Source: Pseudomonas yamanorum (lineage in GTDB: Bacteria; Pseudomonadota; Gammaproteobacteria; Pseudomonadales; Pseudomonadaceae). From it: a stretch of 64,000 bases of DNA. This document shows positions 44,059 to 52,377 of this stretch, piece by piece. Made by a program: the position numbers and the translations under genes. Where the stretch lies: positions 2,046,001-2,110,000 of the forward strand of contig NZ_LT629793.1 of the NCBI RefSeq assembly GCF_900105735.1. Direction: 5' to 3'. How positions within the stretch are numbered: the stretch's first letter is position 1; every line of letters begins with the position of its first letter. The notes beneath the pieces were generated by a model that worked only from the letters and a program-made list of their open reading frames with translations, was not told the DNA's origin and did not search any database.

Positions 44059-44748
44059 ATGCTCCGTAACTCCCTTCGCCTAACGGCCCTGTGCGCCGGC
44101 CTGCTGCTCGGTGCCAACGCCATGGCCTTGTCCCTCGGCAGCCTGTCCCAGGGCGACGCCGCCGGCGGCCTCAAGGATGCACTGACCCAAGGCGCGCAGA
44201 TTGCCGTGAAACAACTGGGCGTGCCCGGCGGTTTCAGCAACAACCCCGAAGTGAAGATCGGCCTGCCGGGCAAGTTGGGCAAGGTCGCCGACAAACTGAA
44301 AATGTTCGGCATGGGTGACCAGGTCAACCAACTGGAAGCCAGCATGAACAAGGCGGCAGAGTCTGCCGTGACCCAGGCTCAGCCGATCCTGGTAAATGCG
44401 GTGAAAAACATGAGCGTGACCGACGCCAAGGGCATCCTCACCGGCGGCCAGGACTCGGCCACCCAGTACCTGAACAAAAGCAGCCGTGACGAGATTCGGG
44501 CCAAGTTCCTGCCGATCGTCAAGGCGGCCACCGACAAGGTTGGCGTTGCCCAGCAGTACAACGCCCTGGCGGGCAAGGCGGCGACCTTTGGCGCGATTGA
44601 TGCCAAGAGTGCCAACGTCGAAAGCTACGTGACCGAACAGGCGCTGGACGGGCTGTTCAAGATGATTGCGCAGCAGGAAGAGACCATTCGCAAGAACCCG
44701 GCAGCCGCGGCTACCAGCTTGGCAAAGAAGGTGTTTGGCAGCTTGTAA
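44059..44748 (+). CDS. DUF4197 domain protein, exported
   Basis: A 229-residue protein with a signal peptide (MLRNSLRLTALCAGLLLGANAMA, likely cut after AMA). It then has a mostly helical domain matching the DUF4197 family from memory: DALTQGAQIAVKQLGVPGGF, VTDAKGILTGGQDSATQYL and QALDGLFKMIAQQEETIRKN. No catalytic motif is obvious and no function is known to me. It is probably periplasmic. It follows the YbaY-like gene by 28 bases and may share its transcript. Confidence 0.85.
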   Translation: MLRNSLRLTALCAGLLLGANAMALSLGSLSQGDAAGGLKDALTQGAQIAVKQLGVPGGFSNNPEVKIGLPGKLGKVADKLKMFGMGDQVNQLEASMNKAAESAVTQAQPILVNAVKNMSVTDAKGILTGGQDSATQYLNKSSRDEIRAKFLPIVKAATDKVGVAQQYNALAGKAATFGAIDAKSANVESYVTEQALDGLFKMIAQQEETIRKNPAAAATSLAKKVFGSL

Positions 44749-44757
44749 GCCAACAGA

Positions 44758-44790
44758 ATCGCCCCTCTGCCCGGGGGGCGATCCCTTTCT
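44758..44790 (+). terminator. Terminator after the DUF4197 gene
   Basis: ATCGCCCC / GGGGCGAT form an 8-bp stem, followed by CCCTTTCTCT, 10 bases after the stop codon. Confidence 0.65.
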
Positions 44791-44796
44791 CTGTTG

Positions 44797-45003
44797 CTAT
44801 GCGCTGCGAACGAGGGATAACGACCCCATCGCAACCAGCCCGAAGTTGATTTTTCCTACGTGGTAGTCAGAACTCGTTGAACAGGGTTTCGGCGGGCATG
44901 CGGGCTCTGGCGGCCTTGTCTCGCACGGCTTTGGCTTCGAGCACTCGGGCTGTGGCGGTTTAGGAGGGCGGGCAATCATTCGTATGATGGAACAAATACA
45001 CAT
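44797..45003 (-). CDS. Possible small Cys/Pro-rich protein
   Basis: In the 411 bases between the DUF4197 gene and mexK the only coding candidate is this 68-codon frame. From the ATG at 45003 it reads MCICSIIRMIARPPKPPQPE and continues with Cys-Pro patterns such as SKPKPCETRPPEPACPPKPC. An AAGGA ribosome site lies 7 bases before the ATG. Six Cys and twelve Pro in the first 47 residues are unusual. It may be a real unknown small protein or a chance frame; I do not recognise a family. The rest of the interval shows only a GGAACG / CGTTCC hairpin at 45107-45126. Confidence 0.35.
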   Translation of the reverse strand: MCICSIIRMIARPPKPPQPECSKPKPCETRPPEPACPPKPCSTSSDYHVGKINFGLVAMGSLSLVRSA

Positions 45004-45159
45004 AGGGCAATCCTTCAATCCATTTAGACGTCTTCACTTACCAGCTCCAGCGACCGCCAGAACCGGCAGCTCAAAATACCTGCAATCAGGTAGTCCCTAA
45101 GTGGAAGGAACGTCCGAAAGCGTTCCCTGCCCAGCCTTGGAATATGAAGGCTGCCCGCC

Positions 45160-48100
45160 TTACACCACGTCCTTCTTGATCCTGAACCAGGCCGCGTACA
45201 AGGCCGGCAGAAACAACAGCGTCAACGCCGTCGCCACAATCAAACCGCCCATGATCGCCACGGCCATCGGCCCGAAGAACACACTGCGGGACAGCGGGAT
45301 CATCGCCAGTACGGCCGCCAGCGCGGTCAGCACAATCGGCCGGAAGCGTCGTACCGTCGCCTCGATAATTGCCTGCCAGGGTGCCAGGCCCGCCTTGATG
45401 TCCTGTTCGATCTGGTCCACCAGAATCACCGAGTTGCGCATGATCATCCCCGACAGCGCGATTGTCCCCAGCATCGCCACGAACCCGAAGGGTTGGCGGA
45501 ACACCAGCAGAAACAGTGTCACCCCGATCAAGCCCAACGGAGCGGTGAGAAACACCATCGCCGTGCGCGAGAAGCTGCGCAGTTGCAGCATCAGCAAGGT
45601 CAACACCACCACGATAAACAGCGGCACACCGGCCTTGACCGAGTTCTGCCCACGGGCGGAATCCTCGACCGTGCCGCCGACTTCCAACAGATATCCATCC
45701 GGCAGTTCAGCGCGCACGCCTTCCAGCGTCGGCAGGATCTGCTGGACCAGGGTCGCCGGTTGTTCCTTGCCGTAGATATCCGCGCGGATGGTCACCGTCG
45801 GCAGGCGGTTGCGGTGCCAGATGATGCCTTCTTCAAAGCCGTATTCCAGGGTCGCGATCTGCGACAGCGCAACGCTCTTGCCGTTGTCGGTCGGCACCGC
45901 CAGGCTTGGCAGCAGCGACAGTTCAGTACGTTCGTGAACAGTGCCGCGCAGCAGGATTTCGATCAACTCGTTGTCCTCGCGGTACTGGCTGACGCTGGAA
46001 CCGGTGAGGGAACTCTGGAGGAATTTCGACAGGTTGGCAGTGCTCACGCCGAGGGCGCGGGCGCGGTCCTGGTCGACGTTGAGGTAGACGATCTTGCTCG
46101 GTTCTTCCCAGTCCAGGTGCACGTTGACCACGTAGGTATTTTCGCGAACCTTGGCCGCCACTTTCCGCGCCAGGGCCCGGACTTCTTCGATGTGCTCGCC
46201 CGTTACCCGGAACTGCACGGGGTAGCCAACGGGTGGGCCGTTTTCAAGGCGCGTGACCCGCGAGCGCAGGTCCGGGAATTGTTCGTTGAGGGTCTCGATC
46301 AGCCAGGTGCGCAGGCTTTCGCGCTCCTCGATGGTTTTGGCCAATACCACAAACTGGGCGAAGCTGGCGGCCGGCAGTTGCTGGTCCAGCGGCAGGTAGA
46401 AACGTGGCGAACCTGTACCGACATAGGCCACGTAATTTTCAATACCCGCATGTTCCTTGAGCAACGCTTCAAGGCGTTTGACCTGGTCCGCCGTGTTGCT
46501 CAAGGACGCGCCTTCCGCCAGTTTCAGGTCGACCATCAGCTCCAGTCGCCCGGAAGCCGGAAAGAACTGTTGAGGCACAAAGCGAAACAGCGCCACCGAA
46601 CCGATAAACAACAGCAAGGTCAAGACGATCACCGTCTTGCGCCGACGCACGCACCATTCCACCAGGCGCCTTACGCGCTGATAGAACGGCGTGCCGTAGG
46701 GATCCGGTCCGTCGGTGCCATGCTTGGCCGCATGAATCTTCGCCAGGTCCGGCAGGAGTTTTTCCCCCAGGTACGGCACGAACACCACCGCGGCGACCCA
46801 CGAGGCCAGCAGTGCGATGGTCACCACCTGGAAGATCGAGCGGGTGTATTCACCGGTGCTCGATTGCGCCGTGGCAATCGGCAGGAAACCCGCCGCTGTA
46901 ATCAGCGTGCCCGTCAGCATCGGGAAGGCGGTGCTGGTCCAGGCGAAACTCGCAGCCTTGAGCCGGTCGTACCCCTGTTCCATTTTGATCGCCATCATTT
47001 CCACGGCGATGATCGCGTCGTCCACCAGCAAGCCCAGTGCTAGCACCAATGCGCCGAGAGAGATTTTGTGCAGGCCGATGCCAAGGTAATACATGGTGGC
47101 GAAGGTCATGGCCAACACCAGCGGAATCGCCAGGGCGACCACCATGCCGGTGCGCACCCCCAGGGAGAAGAAGCTCACCAACAGTACAATCGCCAGGGCC
47201 TCCGCCAGTACCTGGACGAATTCGCCGACACTGGTTTTTACCGCTGCCGGCTGGTCCGACACCTTGCGCAGTTCCATGCCGGCAGGAAGGTTCTTCTGCA
47301 GGCGTGCGAATTCGTTTTCCAGGGCCTTGCCCAGCACCAGGATGTCGCCACCGTCGCGCATGGCCACGGCCAGGCCGATGGCATCGGCGCCCATGTAACG
47401 CATGCGCGGTGCCGGTGGATCGTTGAAGCCGCGATAAATCTCGGCCACGTCGCCGATGCGGAACGTGCGATCACCGACGCGGATCGGGAAGTCGCGAATC
47501 TCTTTAACGGTCTTGAAGTTGCCGGAAACCCTTAGCTGCACACGCTCGCTCGGGGTTTCAAAGAAGCCGGCGGTCGACACTGCGTTCTGCTCTTGCAGCG
47601 CCTGTTGAACGGCAGCCAGCGGCAAGCCGAGGGTGGCGAGCTTGAGGTTGGACAGCTCGATCCAGATCTTCTCGTCCTGCAAACCCAGCAGTTCGACCTT
47701 GCCGACATCCGGCACCCGTTGCAACTGAATCTGGATACGGTCCGCGTAGTCCTTGAGCACGGCATAGTCGAAGCCGTCGCCGGTCAGGGCGTAGATATTG
47801 CCGAAAGTGGTGCCGAATTCATCGTTGAAAAACGGGCCCTGGATATCCGGCGGCAAGGTCTGGCGAATATCGCTGATCTTCTTGCGCACCTGGTACCAGA
47901 GGTCCGGGATCTGCGCGGAATGCATCGAGTCCCGGGCCATGAAGGTGACCTGGGATTCGCCGGGGCGCGAGAAGGAAACGATGCGCTCGTAGTCGCCGGT
48001 CTCCATCAGTTTCTTTTCAATACGCTCGGTGACCTGGCGTGACACTTCCTGGGCGGTCGCCCCCGGCCAATTGGTCTTGATTACCATGGCCTTGAAGGTA

Positions 48101-48225
48101 AACGGCGGGTCTTCGCTTTGTCCCAGTTTGGTGTAGGACAAGGTGCCGACCACTGCCAGCAGGATCATCAGGAACAGTACGATCTGGCGATTACGCAACG
48201 CCCATTCGGAAAGATTGAAACCCAT
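45160..48225 (-). CDS. mexK: RND multidrug efflux permease, MexK type
   Basis: Proton-driven inner-membrane pump of a tripartite efflux system. The 1021 residues begin MGFNLSEWALRNRQIVLFLM and show the RND pattern of one helix, a large periplasmic loop, helices, a second loop and more helices. The proton-relay Asp pair is seen in LALGLLVDDAIIAVEMMAIK. The symbol rests on resemblance to PAO1 MexK and on identical local order (plsB ... mexK-mexJ with divergent mexL). TriC is a related pump, but it pairs with two fusion proteins and here there is one. No outer-membrane channel gene is linked, as for PAO1 mexJK, which borrows OprM or OpmH. Confidence 0.85.
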   Translation of the reverse strand: MGFNLSEWALRNRQIVLFLMILLAVVGTLSYTKLGQSEDPPFTFKAMVIKTNWPGATAQEVSRQVTERIEKKLMETGDYERIVSFSRPGESQVTFMARDSMHSAQIPDLWYQVRKKISDIRQTLPPDIQGPFFNDEFGTTFGNIYALTGDGFDYAVLKDYADRIQIQLQRVPDVGKVELLGLQDEKIWIELSNLKLATLGLPLAAVQQALQEQNAVSTAGFFETPSERVQLRVSGNFKTVKEIRDFPIRVGDRTFRIGDVAEIYRGFNDPPAPRMRYMGADAIGLAVAMRDGGDILVLGKALENEFARLQKNLPAGMELRKVSDQPAAVKTSVGEFVQVLAEALAIVLLVSFFSLGVRTGMVVALAIPLVLAMTFATMYYLGIGLHKISLGALVLALGLLVDDAIIAVEMMAIKMEQGYDRLKAASFAWTSTAFPMLTGTLITAAGFLPIATAQSSTGEYTRSIFQVVTIALLASWVAAVVFVPYLGEKLLPDLAKIHAAKHGTDGPDPYGTPFYQRVRRLVEWCVRRRKTVIVLTLLLFIGSVALFRFVPQQFFPASGRLELMVDLKLAEGASLSNTADQVKRLEALLKEHAGIENYVAYVGTGSPRFYLPLDQQLPAASFAQFVVLAKTIEERESLRTWLIETLNEQFPDLRSRVTRLENGPPVGYPVQFRVTGEHIEEVRALARKVAAKVRENTYVVNVHLDWEEPSKIVYLNVDQDRARALGVSTANLSKFLQSSLTGSSVSQYREDNELIEILLRGTVHERTELSLLPSLAVPTDNGKSVALSQIATLEYGFEEGIIWHRNRLPTVTIRADIYGKEQPATLVQQILPTLEGVRAELPDGYLLEVGGTVEDSARGQNSVKAGVPLFIVVVLTLLMLQLRSFSRTAMVFLTAPLGLIGVTLFLLVFRQPFGFVAMLGTIALSGMIMRNSVILVDQIEQDIKAGLAPWQAIIEATVRRFRPIVLTALAAVLAMIPLSRSVFFGPMAVAIMGGLIVATALTLLFLPALYAAWFRIKKDVV

Positions 48226-48231
48226 CGGGGA

Positions 48232-49332
48232 CTACTCCTTGGCCGCCAGACTTACCACTCGGTTGGAGCGATCCACCGGGCGCACTTGCTGGCCCTCATG
48301 GAGTACATGCACACCGGCAGCGATCACCCAGTCGGTAGGGTTCAGGCCTTCCAGCACCGGCACGGTCTTCTCGCCAAAGGCACCGATGCGCACCGGTGTG
48401 CGCTTGAGGGTGTTGTCGGGTTGTACCACCCAGACGTAGGACGCCCCGTTCTCCGCGCTGAGGGCAGACAGTGGCACCGCCAAAGGAATCACGCCGTCGG
48501 CCTGTATGAATACGCGAGCGCTCTGCCCCAGTTCCGCAGGCACCTTGCCGCCGGTAAACGCGACACGGGCAGCGAAGGTTCGCGACTTTGGATCGGCGGC
48601 GGGCGACAGTTCGCGGATGCGGCCGTTGAAGCGCTGGTCGGGCTGGCTCCATAACTCCACGGACACCGGCTGGCCAATCTTGAAGCGCCCGAAGCTTTGC
48701 TCCGGCAGGCTGATCAGCACTTCCCGCTCGCCGTCGGTGGCGAGGGTGAATACGGTCTGGCCGGCAGACACCACCTGGCCGACTTCCACCGCACGCTTGG
48801 CGACCACGCCATCTTGCGGCGCCCGCAGCACGGCGTAACCGGCCTGGTTATTGGCCACGTCGAATTCGGCCTTGATCTGCTTGAGGCGAGCTTCACCGGA
48901 ACGGTAGAGGTTTTCGGAATTGTCGTACTGGGAACGGCTGACCATCTGACGGTCCATCAGGGTCTTGTAGCGATCACGCTCGGCGCGCACCAGGCTCAGG
49001 TTCGCCTCAGCGGCGGCGACCTGGGCGCGGGTAGCTTCGAGTTGCAGGCGTACGTCCTGGGGATCGAGTTCTGCCAGAGGTTGGTTGGCCTTGACGCGCT
49101 CGCCCTCTTCCACCAGTCGTCGGCTGACTTTGCCGCCAATGCGAAAGGCCAGGTCGGGTTCATAACGGGCACGCACCTCACCGGGATAGCTGTCGGAAGC
49201 CTGCGCCGAAGGCTCTGGCTGAACCACCATGGCCGGGCGGACGGTGGTTTGCGCGGCTTCTTCATGGCCACAGGCAGCCAACAGGAATAACAAGCTGGCA
49301 GGCAACGCGAGTGGCAGGAAATAGCTGCGCAT
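48232..49332 (-). CDS. mexJ: RND efflux periplasmic adaptor, MexJ type
   Basis: Membrane-fusion protein linking the permease to an outer-membrane channel. From the ATG at 49332 it has 366 residues and a lipoprotein signal (MRSYFLPLALPASLLFLLAAC, lipobox LLAAC). The open frame 49 codons further upstream runs through the control region and is rejected. The barrel-sandwich half motif is seen in DLAFRIGGKVSRRLVEEGER, a coiled-coil hairpin spans about residues 95-150, and the second lipoyl half includes LRAPQDGVVAKRAVEVGQVV. It ends 6 bases before mexK, so the two form an operon. Confidence 0.85.
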   Translation of the reverse strand: MRSYFLPLALPASLLFLLAACGHEEAAQTTVRPAMVVQPEPSAQASDSYPGEVRARYEPDLAFRIGGKVSRRLVEEGERVKANQPLAELDPQDVRLQLEATRAQVAAAEANLSLVRAERDRYKTLMDRQMVSRSQYDNSENLYRSGEARLKQIKAEFDVANNQAGYAVLRAPQDGVVAKRAVEVGQVVSAGQTVFTLATDGEREVLISLPEQSFGRFKIGQPVSVELWSQPDQRFNGRIRELSPAADPKSRTFAARVAFTGGKVPAELGQSARVFIQADGVIPLAVPLSALSAENGASYVWVVQPDNTLKRTPVRIGAFGEKTVPVLEGLNPTDWVIAAGVHVLHEGQQVRPVDRSNRVVSLAAKE

Positions 49333-49361
49333 GCTGAAGGACCTTTCGCTAATAGTGCTAG

Positions 49362-49413
49362 TAATAATTATACTGGCCAGTATGTTATTAATACCAAACT
49401 CACCAGTCCAGTA
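49362..49413. promoter_or_regulatory. Candidate MexL operator and mexJ promoter
   Basis: Between the divergent mexJ and mexL starts lies a near-perfect palindrome (49362-49390) with TAATAA outer halves and an ATACTGG/CCAGTAT core. A further CCAGTAATAA half-site follows at about 49407-49416. The minus-strand -10 TATAAT for mexJ (49367-49372) lies inside the palindrome. This is the expected layout for TetR-type repression of both genes. Confidence 0.6.
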
Positions 49414-49424
49414 ATAAAGTGAAA

Positions 49425-50063
49425 ATGTCCGACAATCCTGTAAACACCAATAGCCCCGGGCGTCCCAAGGACATGGCAAAACGCCAGGCGATCCTCGATG
49501 CGGCGAAGATCCTGTTTTTGAGTAATGGGTATGCCAGTACCAGCATGGATGCGGTGGCGGTGGAGGCCGGGGTGTCGAAGCTGACGGTGTACAGCCATTT
49601 CACCGACAAGGAGACGCTGTTCTCGGCGGCGGTGGTCGCCAAGTGCGAAGAGCAGTTACCGGTGATGTATTTCGAGCTGCCCGAAGGTATGCCGGTGGAG
49701 AAGGTGCTGCTTAATATCGCGCGCGGGTTTCATGTGCTGATCAACAGCGAGGAGTCGGTGAACCTGCATCGGTTGATGATGACTTCCGGGAGTCAGGATC
49801 CGAAGTTGTCGCAGATCTTTTTCGAAGCCGGGCCGATGCGTATGTTGCAGGGGATGGAGCGGCTGCTCTGTAAGATCGACCAGAGTGGCGCATTGCGTAT
49901 TGCTAAGCCGTTCACCGCGGCGGAGCATTTTTTTTGCTTGCTCAAGGGGACGGCGAATTTTTGTTTGCTGTATGGATGCGGGGGGCAACTGAGCGCTGAG
50001 GCAGCCGAGGAGCATGTGCAGGAGGTTGTGGGGTTGTTTATGCGGGCTTATCGGGCTTTTTGA
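49425..50063 (+). CDS. mexL: TetR-family repressor, MexL type
   Basis: Predicted repressor of the mexJK operon and of itself. From the ATG at 49425 (a GTG two codons earlier is also open) it has 212 residues, the same length as PAO1 MexL as I recall it. The N-terminal helix-turn-helix is ILDAAKILFLSNGYASTSMD followed by AGVSKLTVYSHFTDKETLF. The C-terminal ligand-binding part is helical. It is transcribed away from mexJ and its stop is 2 bases from the inverted-repeat element that follows. The codon bias is normal. Confidence 0.82.
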   Translation: MSDNPVNTNSPGRPKDMAKRQAILDAAKILFLSNGYASTSMDAVAVEAGVSKLTVYSHFTDKETLFSAAVVAKCEEQLPVMYFELPEGMPVEKVLLNIARGFHVLINSEESVNLHRLMMTSGSQDPKLSQIFFEAGPMRMLQGMERLLCKIDQSGALRIAKPFTAAEHFFCLLKGTANFCLLYGCGGQLSAEAAEEHVQEVVGLFMRAYRAF

Positions 50064-50065
50064 AC

Positions 50066-50870
50066 TGAGTACATATCCGTTATTTAGGTAACGGCCACTT
50101 AGGGTTCCGCTCTTACAGCGGCTCACTTTTGAAAAGCGCAAAAGTAAGCAAAACGCTCTTGCCCCACCACTCGGCACCTCGCTAATGCTCGGTGTGCCCG
50201 CACTCCGGCTTTGGACCGTGGGCCGCCGTCATGGGCCATCCCTGGCCCAGGACGGCTAACCTGGCGTCCTGCCAGGTTACCCACGCTCCAAAGCCTGCGT
50301 TCGGCCAGCGTGGTTTAACGGGGCGCCTAAGATCAAAATCAAAAGCAAGAGCACAGCGGCCTCCCGGCCGGCTTGAGTGTTGAAGAGCAAAATCAAAAGC
50401 CAAAGCCGGCACGGTCAAGTGTGGGAGCTGGCTTGCCTGCGAGAGCATCAACTGGGTGTACCTGATACACCGAGGTGTCTGCATCGCAGGCAAGCCAGCT
50501 CCCACAGAAAAGCAGAGCCACCCCGCCCGTAGCAGCTGTCGAGCGCCAGCGAGGCTGCGTGCTTTTGATCTGCTTTTGATCTTGATCTGCGGGCCCCGTC
50601 AACCACGATGGCCGCAAGTAGGCACGGTGGAGCGGGTAAATCGGCAGGGATGCCGATTTAGCCGCGCCGGGCCATGGATGGCCCGTCGCGGCGGCCCGCG
50701 GAGCCGTGCCGGAGTGCGGGCATGCCGAGCCTAAGCGAGGCACCGAGTGGTGGGGCAAAGACCTTTTGGTTACTTTTGGCTGGGCCGGCATTCCGGGCGT
50801 TTGCCAAAAGTGACCCGCTGTAAGAGCGGAACCATAAGTGGCCGTTACCTAAATAACGGATATGTACTCA
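50066..50870. repeat. 805-bp inverted-repeat element with multi-hairpin arms
   Basis: The outer 36 bases at 50066-50101 and 50835-50870 are exact inverse copies. Each arm, read inward, continues as a homologous but diverged copy for about 280-310 bases (left to about 50345, right from about 50558). Both arms contain the same ordered hairpins: CCGTTA/TAACGG, CCGCT/AGCGG, then a GGGCCA/TGGCCC stem followed at once by a 9-bp stem. Between the arms lies a REP pair. No transposase or convincing gene is present. It fills the whole interval between mexL and rsmJ. Confidence 0.85.
50420..50506. repeat. REP pair (REPIN) nested in the centre of the inverted-repeat element
   Basis: GTGGGAGCTGGCTTGCCTGC and its inverse ending GCAGGCAAGCCAGCTCCCAC enclose a TGTACCTGATACACC-type inner hairpin. 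It is the same subtype as the copies at 40539 and 63427. Confidence 0.87.
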
Positions 50871-50874
50871 ACCC

Positions 50875-51657
50875 TCATGACTTCAGCGCCTTCTTCGGAT
50901 AAATATCATACCGACTGGACTTCCCATCCAACGCATGACTCGGCTTCACCCCCTCAATGCAAGGCGCCTTACGCGGCCGCTTAACCACCACACGATGACT
51001 GGCCAAAGCCAACGCCGCCGCCAACAACGCCGGAGCATCCGGATCATCCCCCACCAAGGGCCGAAACAACCGCATCTCCTTCTTCACCAACGCAGTCTTC
51101 TCCCGATGAGGAAACATCGGATCCAGATAAATCACCTGAGGCGGCTCCCCCTCCCAATTGCGCATCACCTCGATGGAGTTGCCCTTGAGCAACTTCATCC
51201 GCGCCACAATCGGCGCCACCTCAAAATCCTCGGCCCCGCGCGCCAGACCATCTTCCAGCAATGCCCCAATCAACGGCTGCCGCTCGATCAGGCTCATCTC
51301 GCACCCCAAACTGGCCAGTACGAAAGCATCCTTGCCCAACCCCGCCGTAGCATCCAACACCCGCGGCCGCACGCCCTGAGCTACGCCCACCGCCTTGGCA
51401 ATCATCTGCCCGCTGCCACCACCGTACAAACGCCGGTGCGCCGCACCACCCTCCACAAAATCCACCCGCACCGGCCCAGGCGCATCAGGTCCCAGCTGTT
51501 GTAACTGCAGGCCCTGCTCCCCCACCTGCAAGGCAAAGTCCGCCTCATCCAGCTGCAAAGGCAACCCAAGCTGCTCGGCCCAGTGCTGGGCGCGGGCCTG
51601 AAAACCTTCGGCCAAGGCCTCGACCCGAATGCGGCTGGCCGCTGGTTGTTCGCTCAT
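50875..51657 (-). CDS. rsmJ: 16S rRNA (guanine-N2)-methyltransferase RsmJ
   Basis: Methylates N2 of G1516 (E. coli numbering) in 16S rRNA. The 260 residues include RVRFVE-type N-terminal sequence ([20 protein letters not shown]), the SAM motif [20 protein letters not shown], the acidic segment [16 protein letters not shown], and the catalytic-type [22 protein letters not shown]-terminal [20 protein letters not shown] stretch is conserved in the family. The stop codon is 4 bases from the right end of the inverted-repeat element. Confidence 0.94.
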   Translation of the reverse strand: MSEQPAASRIRVEALAEGFQARAQHWAEQLGLPLQLDEADFALQVGEQGLQLQQLGPDAPGPVRVDFVEGGAAHRRLYGGGSGQMIAKAVGVAQGVRPRVLDATAGLGKDAFVLASLGCEMSLIERQPLIGALLEDGLARGAEDFEVAPIVARMKLLKGNSIEVMRNWEGEPPQVIYLDPMFPHREKTALVKKEMRLFRPLVGDDPDAPALLAAALALASHRVVVKRPRKAPCIEGVKPSHALDGKSSRYDIYPKKALKS

Positions 51658-51753
51658 CGGTGACTACGCTCAAAAATATTAAGGATCGGCGAAAAGCGGC
51701 CGATAGAAAAAAGGATCAGGCATTTTGCCAGAGCTGAGCGACGATCGAGAGAA

Positions 51754-52374
51754 ATGTCAGACATTCCTTCGCTATTTACCGGTGTACTGCCGACCCACAA
51801 CCACTTCGGCCTGCGCAATACCCAAGCGCTGGCCGGGGTCAGTCATGTGTGGCAGGACTTCTTCGCCCAGGCGTTGGCCGAACAGCTCGGCGACACGCCC
51901 GGCGCGCTCGCCAAGTCCGTGGCAATCCCGGTAGATCCATCGGTTGAACCCAGTGAAGGCAGTGACCTGTTGTCGCAGATCGTCACCCAGCGCGCATGTG
52001 ACGTGAAAGACACCGAGATCGCCCCACCCGAGCCGCTGTTCCTGCCCATCGCCGAATTCGAATTGGAGTTGCTGCCACCGGCCTCGCCACCGTATCCGGC
52101 GGAAGAACTGGTCGCCCAGCAAAAGCAGCAAAACTTCGAAAGCGGTTGGGTGCGCCCTATTGTGCTGACCGCCGGCCAACCGCTGCCCGAGCCTGGCCCG
52201 GCGCCTCAGCCACGCCCATTGCACCTGCCGATTGCCGAATTCGAACTGGACCTGCTGCCACCACCGCCGCCGCCGTTCCCGGCAGAAGAGCTGGTTGAGC
52301 AACAAAAAGCCCTGGACTTCGACAGCCGCTGGGCTCGCCCGCTGATTATCCACAACCTGCGCCTGGCCGCCTGA
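51754..52374 (+). CDS. Unknown protein with an internal duplication of about 46 residues
   Basis: A 206-residue protein without signal peptide or membrane helix. Residues 93-138 and 154-199 are near copies: LPIAEFELELLPPASPPYPA against LPIAEFELDLLPPPPPPFPA, each followed by EELV-QQK---F-S-W-RP. The linker is Pro-rich (LPEPGPAPQPRP). The N-terminal 90 residues (VLPTHNHFGLRNTQALAGVS onwards) are unlike the repeats. I do not recognise a named domain; the proline-rich composition could attract a TonB-like label, but no TonB signature is seen. Strong Pseudomonas codon use supports a real gene. Confidence 0.8.
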   Translation: MSDIPSLFTGVLPTHNHFGLRNTQALAGVSHVWQDFFAQALAEQLGDTPGALAKSVAIPVDPSVEPSEGSDLLSQIVTQRACDVKDTEIAPPEPLFLPIAEFELELLPPASPPYPAEELVAQQKQQNFESGWVRPIVLTAGQPLPEPGPAPQPRPLHLPIAEFELDLLPPPPPPFPAEELVEQQKALDFDSRWARPLIIHNLRLAA

Positions 52375-52377
52375 CGC

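Noticed and set aside
50182..50734. Open frames of about 90-110 codons inside the inverted-repeat element
   Set aside because: They arise from GC-rich hairpin sequence and run through the REP palindrome, with no ribosome sites or normal codon bias; such frames are often mis-annotated in repeats.
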